Assembly (NCBI RefSeq): GCF_003315795.1
Contig: NZ_QMEY01000030.1
Coordinates: 1-64,000 of the forward strand
Direction of reading: 5' to 3'
Length of the DNA stretch: 64,000 nucleotides
Origin: Spongiactinospora rosea
GTDB taxonomy: Bacteria; Actinomycetota; Actinomycetes; Streptosporangiales; Streptosporangiaceae
The notes under the pieces were generated by a model. That model was not told the DNA's origin and ran no database searches. It saw only the letters and a program-made list of their open reading frames with translations. The position numbers and the translations under genes are program-made. Positions 31,750 through 40,527 of the stretch are shown here, in pieces (position 1 is the first letter of the stretch; the number at the start of each line of letters is the position of its first letter).

Positions 31750-34700
31750 CTCGGCTGAGCGCAGGGCCGCCCGGCGCCGGTCCAGGCGAGCGCGCCCGGC
31801 ACTCCGCCGTGCGGCCCGGCCGGACTCGTCGGCATCGGAGCCGGCATCCGGGGCGGCGACCGCGTCGCGTTCGTCCAGGTACCTCGCCAGGTGCTGGATC
31901 GTCGGATACTCGAAGAACGTCACGATCGACAGGTCGTGACCCCGCCCGGCGAGCTCCCGCTGCACCTCGGCCAGCAGCAGCGAGTGCCCGCCGATGTCGA
32001 AGAAGTTGTCGTCGAGGCCGACGCGTTCCAGCCGCAGCACCGTGCGCCAGGCCCCGGCGAGCCACCGTTCCGTATCGGTGCCGGGCGCCCGGAAGTCGGG
32101 GTCGGGCTCGGCCGGTCCGGGGGCCGGCAGAGCGCGCTCGTCCACCTTCCCGTTCCGGTTGAGCGGCAACGAGTCCAGCAGCACGAAATCGGCGGGCATC
32201 ATGTATCGCGGCAGGCGGTCGGCCAGGTGCTCACGCAGCCGCTGCCGCAGCGCCGGCCGGTCCGCCGCCTCAAGGTAGGCGACGAGACGCTTCTCCCCCG
32301 TTCCGTCGGTCGTGGCCAGCACCACCGCGTCGATGACCGCGGGGTGGGCGCGCAGCGCCTCGACGATCTCGGCCGGTTCGATCCGGTAGCCACGCAGCTT
32401 GATCTGGCGGTCCCGGCGGCCGAGGAAGGCGATCTTCCCGCTCGGGAGATGCCGGGCCAGGTCGCCGGAGCGGTACATCCGCGCCCCGGGGACACCGGAG
32501 AACGGGTCGGGGACGAAGCGGTCCGCGGTGAGTTCCGCCGAACCGTGGTAGCCGCGTGCGACGCCGACGCCGCCGATCCACAGCTCACCGGTCGCCCCGG
32601 GTGGTACCGGTTGCCGCCACGCGTCCAGGATGTAGACGCTGACGCCGGTGATCGGGCGCCCGATGTCGGGTGGCCCGGACACGGTTGCGCAGGGGGCGAT
32701 GTACCCGGCCGTCGCGGTCGCCGTGGTCTCCGACGGGCCGTACTCGTTGAGCACCCGGAACGGCAGATGGGCGGCCGGCCGGACCCGGAGCCGGTCACCC
32801 CCGGTGATCAGCACCCGAAGGGCCGGCTCGGCCGGCCAGGTCAACGCCAGCACGCGTTCGGCCAGCGCCGTCGGCAGCTCGGTCACGGTGATCCCTTCGT
32901 CGACCAGCCACGAGCGCAGCCGCTCCGGGTCGAGCCGGGTGTCCTGGTCCGGCACGTACAGGGTCGCGCCGCAGGCCAGGGTGGGCCAGATGTCGGTCAC
33001 GGAGGTGTCGAACCCGGGGGAGGCGACCTGGGCGATCCGGTCGTCCTGCCCGAGGCCACAGCGGCGCGAACGCCAGGTGACCACGTTGGACAGCGACCGA
33101 TGCTCGACCATCACGATCTTCGGCCGGCCGGTCGAACCGGAGGTCGCGATGAGATAGGCGAGGTCGTCGTGCGTCGTCGTGTCCGGCGGACCGGCGTCGG
33201 CCCCATCGGCGGCGTCCGGCAGCCGGTCCATCGACAGCCGTTCGAGATCGCCGGGGAGGCGGTCGGCGATCGCGCTGTGGGTGATGATGAGAACGGCGCC
33301 GGCGGCGGCGTACTGGTCTGCCAGGCGGGCGGGCGGATTCTCCGGGTCCAGGGGGAGGTAGGCGGCCCCGGCGCAGAGCACGGCCAGCTCGGCGATCACC
33401 AGGTCCGCGCCGCGCGGCAGGCAGACGCCCACCACCGTCCGAGGCCGGACACCGCGTGCGCGGAGGATGCCGGCCAGCGCGTCCGCGTGCTGGATCAGCT
33501 CGGCGTAGCCGACCTCGCGGGCACCGTCGCGAATGGCCGGGGCGTCCGGTGTCCTCCGAGCCTGCGCCCGGACCGCGTGATGGACGAGCGGGCCGACGTC
33601 GGCAGGGGGATGGCGTTCGGGGTTCCAGTCGTTCAGCACCATGTCGCGATCCCGCGGGCTGAGCACGGCCAGCTGGAACAGCGGCGCCGCCGGCCTGGCG
33701 ATCGCATCGGCCAGCAGCCGCAGGTAAGCGTCGGCCATCCGTTGGACGGTCGCGTCGTCGAACAGGTCGGCGACGTACTCCCAGAGCATGGTGATCCGGC
33801 CGTCGGCCTGTTCGGCGTCAGCGCCCCGCCGTTCCGCGCGCGGGATCACCACGACGTTCAGGTCGGTCTTCGCCCCGCCGTTCCCGTGCTCGACGATCGT
33901 CCCGGTCGCTCCGGCGAGGTCGAGGTCCGGGATCGTGAAGTCGTCGACGCTGAAGAGGACGTCGGTCAGCGGGTTGCGGCCCGGCTCCCGGTCGGGGTTG
34001 AGCGCCCGCACCAGCTCAGGGAACGGCAGCAGCTCGTTCGCCGTCGCGTCCAGCACGACGCCGTGCACCTGCTCGGCCAGGTCGGCGAAGCTCAGCGTGG
34101 CGTCGACGTCGCACCGCAACGGCACCGTGTTGGCGAACATTCCGATCAGGTCCTCGGTCAGGGGTGCCTGCCGGCCGGCGAACGCGGACCCGACGCAGAT
34201 GTCCCGCTGCCCGGTGTATCGGTACAGAAGTGCGTAGAACGCCGCGAGCATGGTGCTGGACAACGACACCCGGTGAGATCGGCAGAATGCGCGCAGCCCG
34301 GCCGGCAGCCCCGGTGGCAGGTCCACCCGCAGGGTCTTCCCGCGGAAGCTCTGGATCGCGGGCCTCGGGTGGTCTATCGGCAACTCCAGCAGGGGCGGCA
34401 GGTCACCGAGCCGGTTCTGCCAGTACGCGAGCTGCGCCTGCATGGGCGCGGTCTCCAGCGCCGCGCGTTGCCGGCATGCGAAGTCCCGGTACTGGACGGG
34501 CGGTTCGGCCAGCGGCGACCCGGCGCCTTCGGCGAACGCGTTGTACAGCGTCTCGAACTCGCGCATCAACCGCGAGAAGGACCACCGGTCGCGCAGCAGG
34601 TGGTTCTCCACCACGATGAGTTCGTGCTCCTCCGCCGACAGCCGCACCACGGTCCAGCGGATCAGCGGCAGGTGTTCGATGTCGAACGGCCTGCGCATCT

Positions 34701-35082
34701 CCCGGGCCACGATCTCGTCCAGCAGCTTTTGCCGTCCCTCGCGGGTGTCGCCGACGTCGAGCCGCCTCGCCCGGACCGGTTGCGGCGGGTGCACCACCTG
34801 CCGCGGCTTACCACCGATCTCCGGGTATGAGGTGCGCAGTACCTCGTGCCGCCGGCTGATCTCCGTGATGACACGATCGAGCCGGTCGAGGTCGAAGGCG
34901 CCGACGACCCGGATCGTCGCCTGCGCATGGTGAGCGATGCCGTCCGGAGCGAGCCGGTGCAGGAACCAGATCTGTTCCTGCTGGAGTGACAAGGGGATCC
35001 CGGCGTCGGCGCCCGGCTCGAAAGCCTTCTGCCCCGGGCCATGCACTCCATTTACATGGCCGTCAGAATCTCGCTGTCCCAA
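31741..35082 (-). CDS. NRPS module C-A-PCP
   Basis: 1113 residues from a TTG at 35082 preceded by GGGAGG. The C domain (~25-450) has the active motif ENHLLRDRWS: the catalytic second His and the Asp are kept, the first His is Asn and the Gly is Arg. The A domain (~480-975) shows SGSTGRPKIVMVEH, NEYGPSETT, YRSGDLARHL, LRGYRIEPAEI and NRNGKVDE. The pocket by eye is D-T-T-E-I-G-E-A-T-K, for which I know no match. The PCP has DDNFFDIGGHSLLLAEV. It is separated by 99 bases from the end of the upstream NRPS-MFS gene, so it may share that transcript. It has no TE or reductase of its own. Confidence 0.92.
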   Translation of the reverse strand: MGQRDSDGHVNGVHGPGQKAFEPGADAGIPLSLQQEQIWFLHRLAPDGIAHHAQATIRVVGAFDLDRLDRVITEISRRHEVLRTSYPEIGGKPRQVVHPPQPVRARRLDVGDTREGRQKLLDEIVAREMRRPFDIEHLPLIRWTVVRLSAEEHELIVVENHLLRDRWSFSRLMREFETLYNAFAEGAGSPLAEPPVQYRDFACRQRAALETAPMQAQLAYWQNRLGDLPPLLELPIDHPRPAIQSFRGKTLRVDLPPGLPAGLRAFCRSHRVSLSSTMLAAFYALLYRYTGQRDICVGSAFAGRQAPLTEDLIGMFANTVPLRCDVDATLSFADLAEQVHGVVLDATANELLPFPELVRALNPDREPGRNPLTDVLFSVDDFTIPDLDLAGATGTIVEHGNGGAKTDLNVVVIPRAERRGADAEQADGRITMLWEYVADLFDDATVQRMADAYLRLLADAIARPAAPLFQLAVLSPRDRDMVLNDWNPERHPPADVGPLVHHAVRAQARRTPDAPAIRDGAREVGYAELIQHADALAGILRARGVRPRTVVGVCLPRGADLVIAELAVLCAGAAYLPLDPENPPARLADQYAAAGAVLIITHSAIADRLPGDLERLSMDRLPDAADGADAGPPDTTTHDDLAYLIATSGSTGRPKIVMVEHRSLSNVVTWRSRRCGLGQDDRIAQVASPGFDTSVTDIWPTLACGATLYVPDQDTRLDPERLRSWLVDEGITVTELPTALAERVLALTWPAEPALRVLITGGDRLRVRPAAHLPFRVLNEYGPSETTATATAGYIAPCATVSGPPDIGRPITGVSVYILDAWRQPVPPGATGELWIGGVGVARGYHGSAELTADRFVPDPFSGVPGARMYRSGDLARHLPSGKIAFLGRRDRQIKLRGYRIEPAEIVEALRAHPAVIDAVVLATTDGTGEKRLVAYLEAADRPALRQRLREHLADRLPRYMMPADFVLLDSLPLNRNGKVDERALPAPGPAEPDPDFRAPGTDTERWLAGAWRTVLRLERVGLDDNFFDIGGHSLLLAEVQRELAGRGHDLSIVTFFEYPTIQHLARYLDERDAVAAPDAGSDADESGRAARRSAGRARLDRRRAALRSAEPD

Positions 35083-35181
35083 CGTACATTCCTCCCTCGA
35101 CTCCGTTCAAAATTCCAGCCACGTACTTTTATCTGAAAATTCGGAGGATTAATCTGACTTGAATGACAGATTTCTTGAATA

Positions 35182-38100
35182 TCAATGGAGGCGGCCGGTA
35201 GCCGGGGACGGAGCGCGGCCCAGCGCCTGGAGCCCGATCAGGTCATCGGGGGTGGCGTCGGGACCGTCGTCGAGGAGCCGGGGCAGCCCGGAGCGCAGCG
35301 CCACCACCGCCAGCAACATGATGACCACCGCGAACAGCACGTACAGCAGCGCGATCCCCTGACCCGGCCCGCCGCCCGCCACCGCGCCTGCGGCCGGCAG
35401 CGGCTCGAACGGCATCGACGCGCAGGCCGCGACCAGGCCGAAGCCGATCGGCAGCGCCGGCCACGAGATCATCGTGTTGAGCGCGAGCACCCGGCCGTGG
35501 AACCGCTGCGGCATCTTGACCTCCACGATCGCGGCATGGATCCCGTTGAGCAGCGTCAGCGACAGCGTCATGCCGAACACGCCGATGCCGATCGTCACCA
35601 GGTCCGCCCGCAGGCCGGTCACCAGGCCGAACACGCCCAGGCAGAGCGTGCACAGCAATACGCCGCGCATCCGGTGTCGCGGCGGGCCGCCCCACATCGT
35701 CATGACGAGGGCGCCCAGCGCGCCCGCCAGTCCCGAGCCGAGCAGGATCCAGCCGACGTCGGTGAGCGTTCCGGCCGCGAGGACCAGCGGTGGGATCAGC
35801 AGGAACAGCGGCGACAGGAAGACGTTGAGCACCGCGAAGAAGATCAGCATCCGGCGGAACCGGGGGTCGTCCCACAAGTACCGGAACCCGGCCTTGATCT
35901 CGGCCGTCAGCGGCTCCCCTCGCCGCCACGCCATGGTGCGCGGGAACCGGACCAGGAGCGTGACGGCGATCGCGACCGCGTGGCTCAGTACGGCGAGGAC
36001 GAGGACGCCCTCCAGCCCCACGACGGCCATGAGCCCGGCGGCCGCGATCGGCACGATCAGCCGGCTCGCCCCCGTGGCCATCTGGACGAGACCGGTGGCG
36101 TGGCCGAGGTACCGCTTGGGGACGAGCTGCGGCACGGCGGAGTCGTGGGCGAGCCGCTGGAACGTGAGCGCGGCCGACAGGAACGCGAGCAGCGGATGGA
36201 CGTGCCAGCTCTGCAGGTTTCCGGTCCACAGCAGCAGGCCGAGCAGCGACTGGACCCCACCCGCGCCGGCGGCCCCCGCGAGCATGATCGTGCGACGGCT
36301 GCCGCGATCCACCACCGTGCCGGCGGCCGGCGCGATGAGCAGCCCGGGTACCACCCCGGCGACGGCGGACAGGGCGAACTCGACGAGTGAGCCGGTGACG
36401 AGGTAGATCCAGATCGGGATCGCGAACACGGTCAGCATCGAGCCGCTGATCGACAGGAGCTGCCCCGACGCCACCGCGAGGAACCGGCGCACGCCAGGCC
36501 GGGGCCCGCTGGGCGGATCCGGCGGCCCCGCGTGCGAGACGTCGAGCAGCCGCCACCCGTCCCCGCCGACCGGCTCTCCGGTGGAGAGGGCCGGATGGGT
36601 GGTCGTCACGATCTCGGCGAGCTCGGCGGCGCGGTGTTTCTGGAAGAAGTGGCCCGCCTCGTCGAGCAGCACCACGGCGGTGGTGTCGCTGAGGAAGTGC
36701 CACTCGCGGAAGCGCTCCTGGTAGTACTCGGACGCCGGGTCGTGCTCCCCGGCCACGCTGATGATCGGCGCCCGTAGCCGCTCCACCGAGCTGTCGAACA
36801 GCTTGGTGAAGTACTCCTCCGCCGCCTCGGTGTCGCGGCGGGTGTTGCGCACGATGCGCCGCGCCTGCGCGGGGTCGATGTCGCTCAGGTCGAGCCCGAG
36901 CGAGGTCAGCCCGTCCGCGTAGGAGCGGTCGCTGCGCCACGCGTCCGGGTTCGTGAGCCGGCCCAGCGCGGCGGGCAGGCCGAGGCGCGGCCGGGCGAAG
37001 GGGAAGATCGCGCCGATGTAGACCGCTTCCGGGACGCGGCCGGCCGCCTCCAGCCTCCTGGCGATCTCCACGACGAGCGCCGAGCCGACACCACAGTGCC
37101 CGTACAGCGCGATCGGCCCGGCGATCTTCTCCTGGATCTCCCGCACGCACCGCTCGGCGACATCCTCAAGTGGGGCGTGCGGCTCGTCGATCCCGGCGTC
37201 GTGGCCGGAGATGGCGACCGACCACAGCGCGTACGTGGCAGGCAGCGCGTCCGCCAGCGACTTGTAGACCATCGCGCCGCCTCCGCCGTACGGAACGGCG
37301 ACGTAGCTCAGCTCGGGCCCGGCCGTCGGCTCCGGGGTCAGCCGGTGGAGAATCCCGCGCGCCGCCGTCGTGGTCCCGTCGAGCAGGGCGGCGAGCCGCC
37401 GGATCGTCGGGTGGGTGAACAGGTCCATCACGGCGATCCCGGTGCCGCCGGGCACCGAGCGCCGCAGCCGTTCCACCACTTTGATCGCGAGCAGGGAGTG
37501 GCCGCCCAGGTCGAAGAAGTCGTCGTCGATCCCGGCGTCGGCCTGTTCGAGTACGTCCGCCCACACCGCGTGGACGGCCCGCTCCGGGTCGGTGCGCGGT
37601 GGTGTCCGTCCGGTGTCCCGGCCGGCGGGCGCGTCGGGCGCGGGCAGCCGCCCGCGGTCCACCTTGCCGTTCGCGGTCAGCGGCAGCCGGGGCAGCGTGA
37701 TGAACGCGTTGGGGACCATGTAGGCCGGTAGCGCCGCGGCGAGGTGCGACCGCAGCCGCCCGGGGTCGGGCGCGTGTCCGGGTTCGGCCACGACGTACGC
37801 CACGAGCTGGGCGAGGCCGCCGGTCCCGTGCGTGGTCACCACGCATTCGGCGACCTCGGGATGGCGGGTCAGGTGCGCCTCGATCTCGCCGAGCTCGATC
37901 CGGTAACCGCGGATCTTGACCTGGGCGTCGGCCCGGCCCAGGAACTCGATCACCCCATCGGGCCGGTACCGGCCGAGGTCGCCGGTCCGGTAGAGGCGGG
38001 CGCCGGTGCGCGGGTGCGTGACGAACGCCGCCGCGGTCCGCTCCGGGTCCTTCCAGTAACCGGTCGCCACTCCGGCGCCCCCGATGTACAGCTCGCCGGG

Positions 38101-40527
38101 CACGCCGGCCGGGACGTCGCACATCCCGGGGTCGAGGATGTGGAACCGCTGGTTGGCCAGCGGGCGGCCGTACGGGATCGAGGTCCACGACGGGTCGACG
38201 TGCCCGATCGGATGAAAGATCGACCAGATCGACCCCTCGGTCGCGCCGCCGAGGCTGACGATCTCGGCGGACGGGGCGAGCGCGCGGATGCGGTCGGGCA
38301 GCGCCGGCGGGATCCAGTCGCCGGACATCATGACGAGCCGCAGCGAGCTGATGTCGGAGCCTTCCCGCTCGGCGTGCTCGACCAGCAGTTCCATCAGTGC
38401 GGGTACCGAGTTCCACACGGTGATCCGCTGGTCCGTGACGATCCGGGCCCACGCCGCCGGGTCCTTGTCCTCCGCGGCCCGTCCCATGACCAGCGTGGCA
38501 CCGGCGGCCAGCGTGCCGTAGACGTCGTAGACCGACAGGTCGAAGCTCAGCGCGGACAGCGCGAACACCCGGTCGCCGGGTCCCACCCGGAACCGCCCGG
38601 TGATGTCGCGGACGGTGTTCAGCGCGGCCTTGTGCTCGATCATCACGCCTTTCGGCGTACCGGTCGAGCCCGAGGTGAAGATCACGTAGGCGAGGTCGCC
38701 GGGCTCGGCGGGGCAGGCCGGCGCGGAACCGCCCGACGCCTCGGTGACGGGCAGCGTCGTCAGCCCGTCCGGCCAGGTCAGCCGCGAACACAGCGCCGGC
38801 TGGGTGAGCGCCACGGTGCAGCCGCCGCGCGCGATGAGCTCGTCGCGGCGGCGTTCGGGCAGATCGGCGTCGACGGGCAGGTAGGCGGCGCCGGCCTTGT
38901 TGATCGCCAGTACGGCGACGACCTGCTCCCATCCACGCTCCATCACGACCGCCACCAGGTCGCCCCTTGTCACCCCGGAGGCGACCAGTCGCGCCGCGAC
39001 GTGATCGGCCCTCCGATCGACCTCGGCGTGCGAGAGGCGGCCGCCGGGGTGGAGCACGGCCGGGTGGTCGGGCGTCCTGCGCGCCTGCGCCTCGACCGGG
39101 GCGTGCAGGCACTCGTCGGCGCCGAAGTCGGCGCCGGTGTCGTTCCAGTGCGCGCGCTGCGCGCGCTCGTCGGCCGTGAGCAGCTCGTAGCGTGAGATCG
39201 GGACGTGCGGGTCCGCGGCGATGCCTTCCAGGAGAACGCGGAAGTGGCCGGCCATGCGCGCGATCGAGTCCGCGCCGAACAGCGCGGTGTTGTAGATCAA
39301 CATGAAGCCGCCGTCGCCGGCGGTGTGGAGTTCCAGGTCGAACCGGGTCACGCAGTGCGACAGGGCGACGTCCGCGGTGGCGGTGAGCGACGCGGTGCCC
39401 GGCAGGGCCGGCTCATAGCTCTGCATGGAGAAGACCACCTGGAACAGCGGCGAACGTGACACCTCACGCGGCACGTTCAGCTCGGTGACCAGGCGCTCGA
39501 ACGGCAGGTCCTGGTGGGTGAACGCGTGCCCGGCCGTGGCGCGGACCCGCTGCAGCAGCTCCGCGAACGTCGGGTCGCCCGACAAGTCCACCCGCATCGT
39601 CACCATGTTGACGAAGCAGCCGACGAGGTCGTCGAGCTCGGGCACCGATCGGCCGGCCGTCGGCGACCCGATCGTGACGTCGTCCTGCCGCGCCCGGCGG
39701 CCCAGCAGGACCGCGAACGCCGCGAGCAGCACCATGTACTGCGTGGCCCGGTGCTCGCGCCCGAACCGGAACAACTCGCCGAGCCCGCCCGGCGCCACCG
39801 AGAACTCGTGCGCGGCGCCGGTGTAGGTCGGCACCGGTGGCCGCTGCCGGTCGGTCGGCAGCTCCAGCGGCGTGACGCCGGCGAGTTGCTCGCGCCAGTA
39901 CGCCACATCGCGCTCGGTGCCGGGCTGGGCGCGCTGCCACGCGGCGAAGTCGCGGTAGCGCACCGGCAGGTCCGGCAGCGGATCGCCGGCGAGGCAGGCC
40001 AGCACCTCGCCGAGCAGGAGCTCGGTGGACCAGCCGTCCGCCGCGATGTGGTGCACCGCGAGCGCGAACACGTGCTCGTCGGGGGCGATCCTGATCAGCA
40101 TCGCCCGCGCCACGGGGCCGGCGGCGAGGTCGAACGGCTCGGCCATGAAAGCGTCGACGAGCGCCCCCACCTCGTCGTCGGACCCGGCCTCCGCGGTGGT
40201 GAGCGGGATCGCGCCGGCACCGTCGACATCGTCGACGAGTATGGCGGGCCGGCCGTCACCGGTCGCGGGGAAGCGGGTCCGCAACGGCTCGTGCCGGGCC
40301 GCGACCTGGCTCAACGCCGCGGCGAGCGCGGCCGGATCGACCGCGCCGCGCAGCCGCCAGGCCTCCGGGATCGTGTACGCCGTCGTGCCCGGCGCGTACG
40401 CGTCCATGAACCAGAGGCGTTCCTGGGCGAATGACATCACGGGTTCCGCGTCGGGCACGACGGGGATCGTCGTCGGTGTCGCAGGCAGTTCGGTCAGGTC
40501 GCGCACAGGACGTCCTCCGGAGGTCAT
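35182..40527 (-). CDS. NRPS C-A(Cys)-PCP-TE fused to MFS exporter
   Basis: 1781 residues from ATG 40527, overlapping the PKS stop by four bases. The C domain has the canonical AVHHIAADGWS. In the A domain (A3 FTSGSTGTPKGVMIEH) the pocket reads D-L-Y-N-M-S-L-I-W-K, essentially the cysteine code DLYNLSLIWK. The PCP has DDFFDLGGHSLLAI. A type-I-like TE (~1060-1320) has YGHCGVGSALV with Cys1145 as nucleophile, Asp in GEHDPAS and His in EAGHFFQ. From ~1345 to 1765 follows a complete MFS_3 transporter with twelve helices (FLAVASGQLLSISGSMLTVF start). The last domain puts product release next to export at the membrane. NRPS-MFS fusions are known as a protein class, but the function of this one is not known to me. 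Confidence 0.93.
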   Translation of the reverse strand: MTSGGRPVRDLTELPATPTTIPVVPDAEPVMSFAQERLWFMDAYAPGTTAYTIPEAWRLRGAVDPAALAAALSQVAARHEPLRTRFPATGDGRPAILVDDVDGAGAIPLTTAEAGSDDEVGALVDAFMAEPFDLAAGPVARAMLIRIAPDEHVFALAVHHIAADGWSTELLLGEVLACLAGDPLPDLPVRYRDFAAWQRAQPGTERDVAYWREQLAGVTPLELPTDRQRPPVPTYTGAAHEFSVAPGGLGELFRFGREHRATQYMVLLAAFAVLLGRRARQDDVTIGSPTAGRSVPELDDLVGCFVNMVTMRVDLSGDPTFAELLQRVRATAGHAFTHQDLPFERLVTELNVPREVSRSPLFQVVFSMQSYEPALPGTASLTATADVALSHCVTRFDLELHTAGDGGFMLIYNTALFGADSIARMAGHFRVLLEGIAADPHVPISRYELLTADERAQRAHWNDTGADFGADECLHAPVEAQARRTPDHPAVLHPGGRLSHAEVDRRADHVAARLVASGVTRGDLVAVVMERGWEQVVAVLAINKAGAAYLPVDADLPERRRDELIARGGCTVALTQPALCSRLTWPDGLTTLPVTEASGGSAPACPAEPGDLAYVIFTSGSTGTPKGVMIEHKAALNTVRDITGRFRVGPGDRVFALSALSFDLSVYDVYGTLAAGATLVMGRAAEDKDPAAWARIVTDQRITVWNSVPALMELLVEHAEREGSDISSLRLVMMSGDWIPPALPDRIRALAPSAEIVSLGGATEGSIWSIFHPIGHVDPSWTSIPYGRPLANQRFHILDPGMCDVPAGVPGELYIGGAGVATGYWKDPERTAAAFVTHPRTGARLYRTGDLGRYRPDGVIEFLGRADAQVKIRGYRIELGEIEAHLTRHPEVAECVVTTHGTGGLAQLVAYVVAEPGHAPDPGRLRSHLAAALPAYMVPNAFITLPRLPLTANGKVDRGRLPAPDAPAGRDTGRTPPRTDPERAVHAVWADVLEQADAGIDDDFFDLGGHSLLAIKVVERLRRSVPGGTGIAVMDLFTHPTIRRLAALLDGTTTAARGILHRLTPEPTAGPELSYVAVPYGGGGAMVYKSLADALPATYALWSVAISGHDAGIDEPHAPLEDVAERCVREIQEKIAGPIALYGHCGVGSALVVEIARRLEAAGRVPEAVYIGAIFPFARPRLGLPAALGRLTNPDAWRSDRSYADGLTSLGLDLSDIDPAQARRIVRNTRRDTEAAEEYFTKLFDSSVERLRAPIISVAGEHDPASEYYQERFREWHFLSDTTAVVLLDEAGHFFQKHRAAELAEIVTTTHPALSTGEPVGGDGWRLLDVSHAGPPDPPSGPRPGVRRFLAVASGQLLSISGSMLTVFAIPIWIYLVTGSLVEFALSAVAGVVPGLLIAPAAGTVVDRGSRRTIMLAGAAGAGGVQSLLGLLLWTGNLQSWHVHPLLAFLSAALTFQRLAHDSAVPQLVPKRYLGHATGLVQMATGASRLIVPIAAAGLMAVVGLEGVLVLAVLSHAVAIAVTLLVRFPRTMAWRRGEPLTAEIKAGFRYLWDDPRFRRMLIFFAVLNVFLSPLFLLIPPLVLAAGTLTDVGWILLGSGLAGALGALVMTMWGGPPRHRMRGVLLCTLCLGVFGLVTGLRADLVTIGIGVFGMTLSLTLLNGIHAAIVEVKMPQRFHGRVLALNTMISWPALPIGFGLVAACASMPFEPLPAAGAVAGGGPGQGIALLYVLFAVVIMLLAVVALRSGLPRLLDDGPDATPDDLIGLQALGRAPSPATGRLH

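Noticed and set aside
31891..34830. Long plus-strand open frame opposite the C-A-PCP gene
   Set aside because: Low-complexity Arg/Gly/Gln translation, no start site, antisense to a certain NRPS gene.
35182..40527. Heterocyclisation (Cy) domain in the Cys module
   Set aside because: The active motif is HHIAADG, not DxxxxDxxS; thiazoline formation by this domain is not supported.
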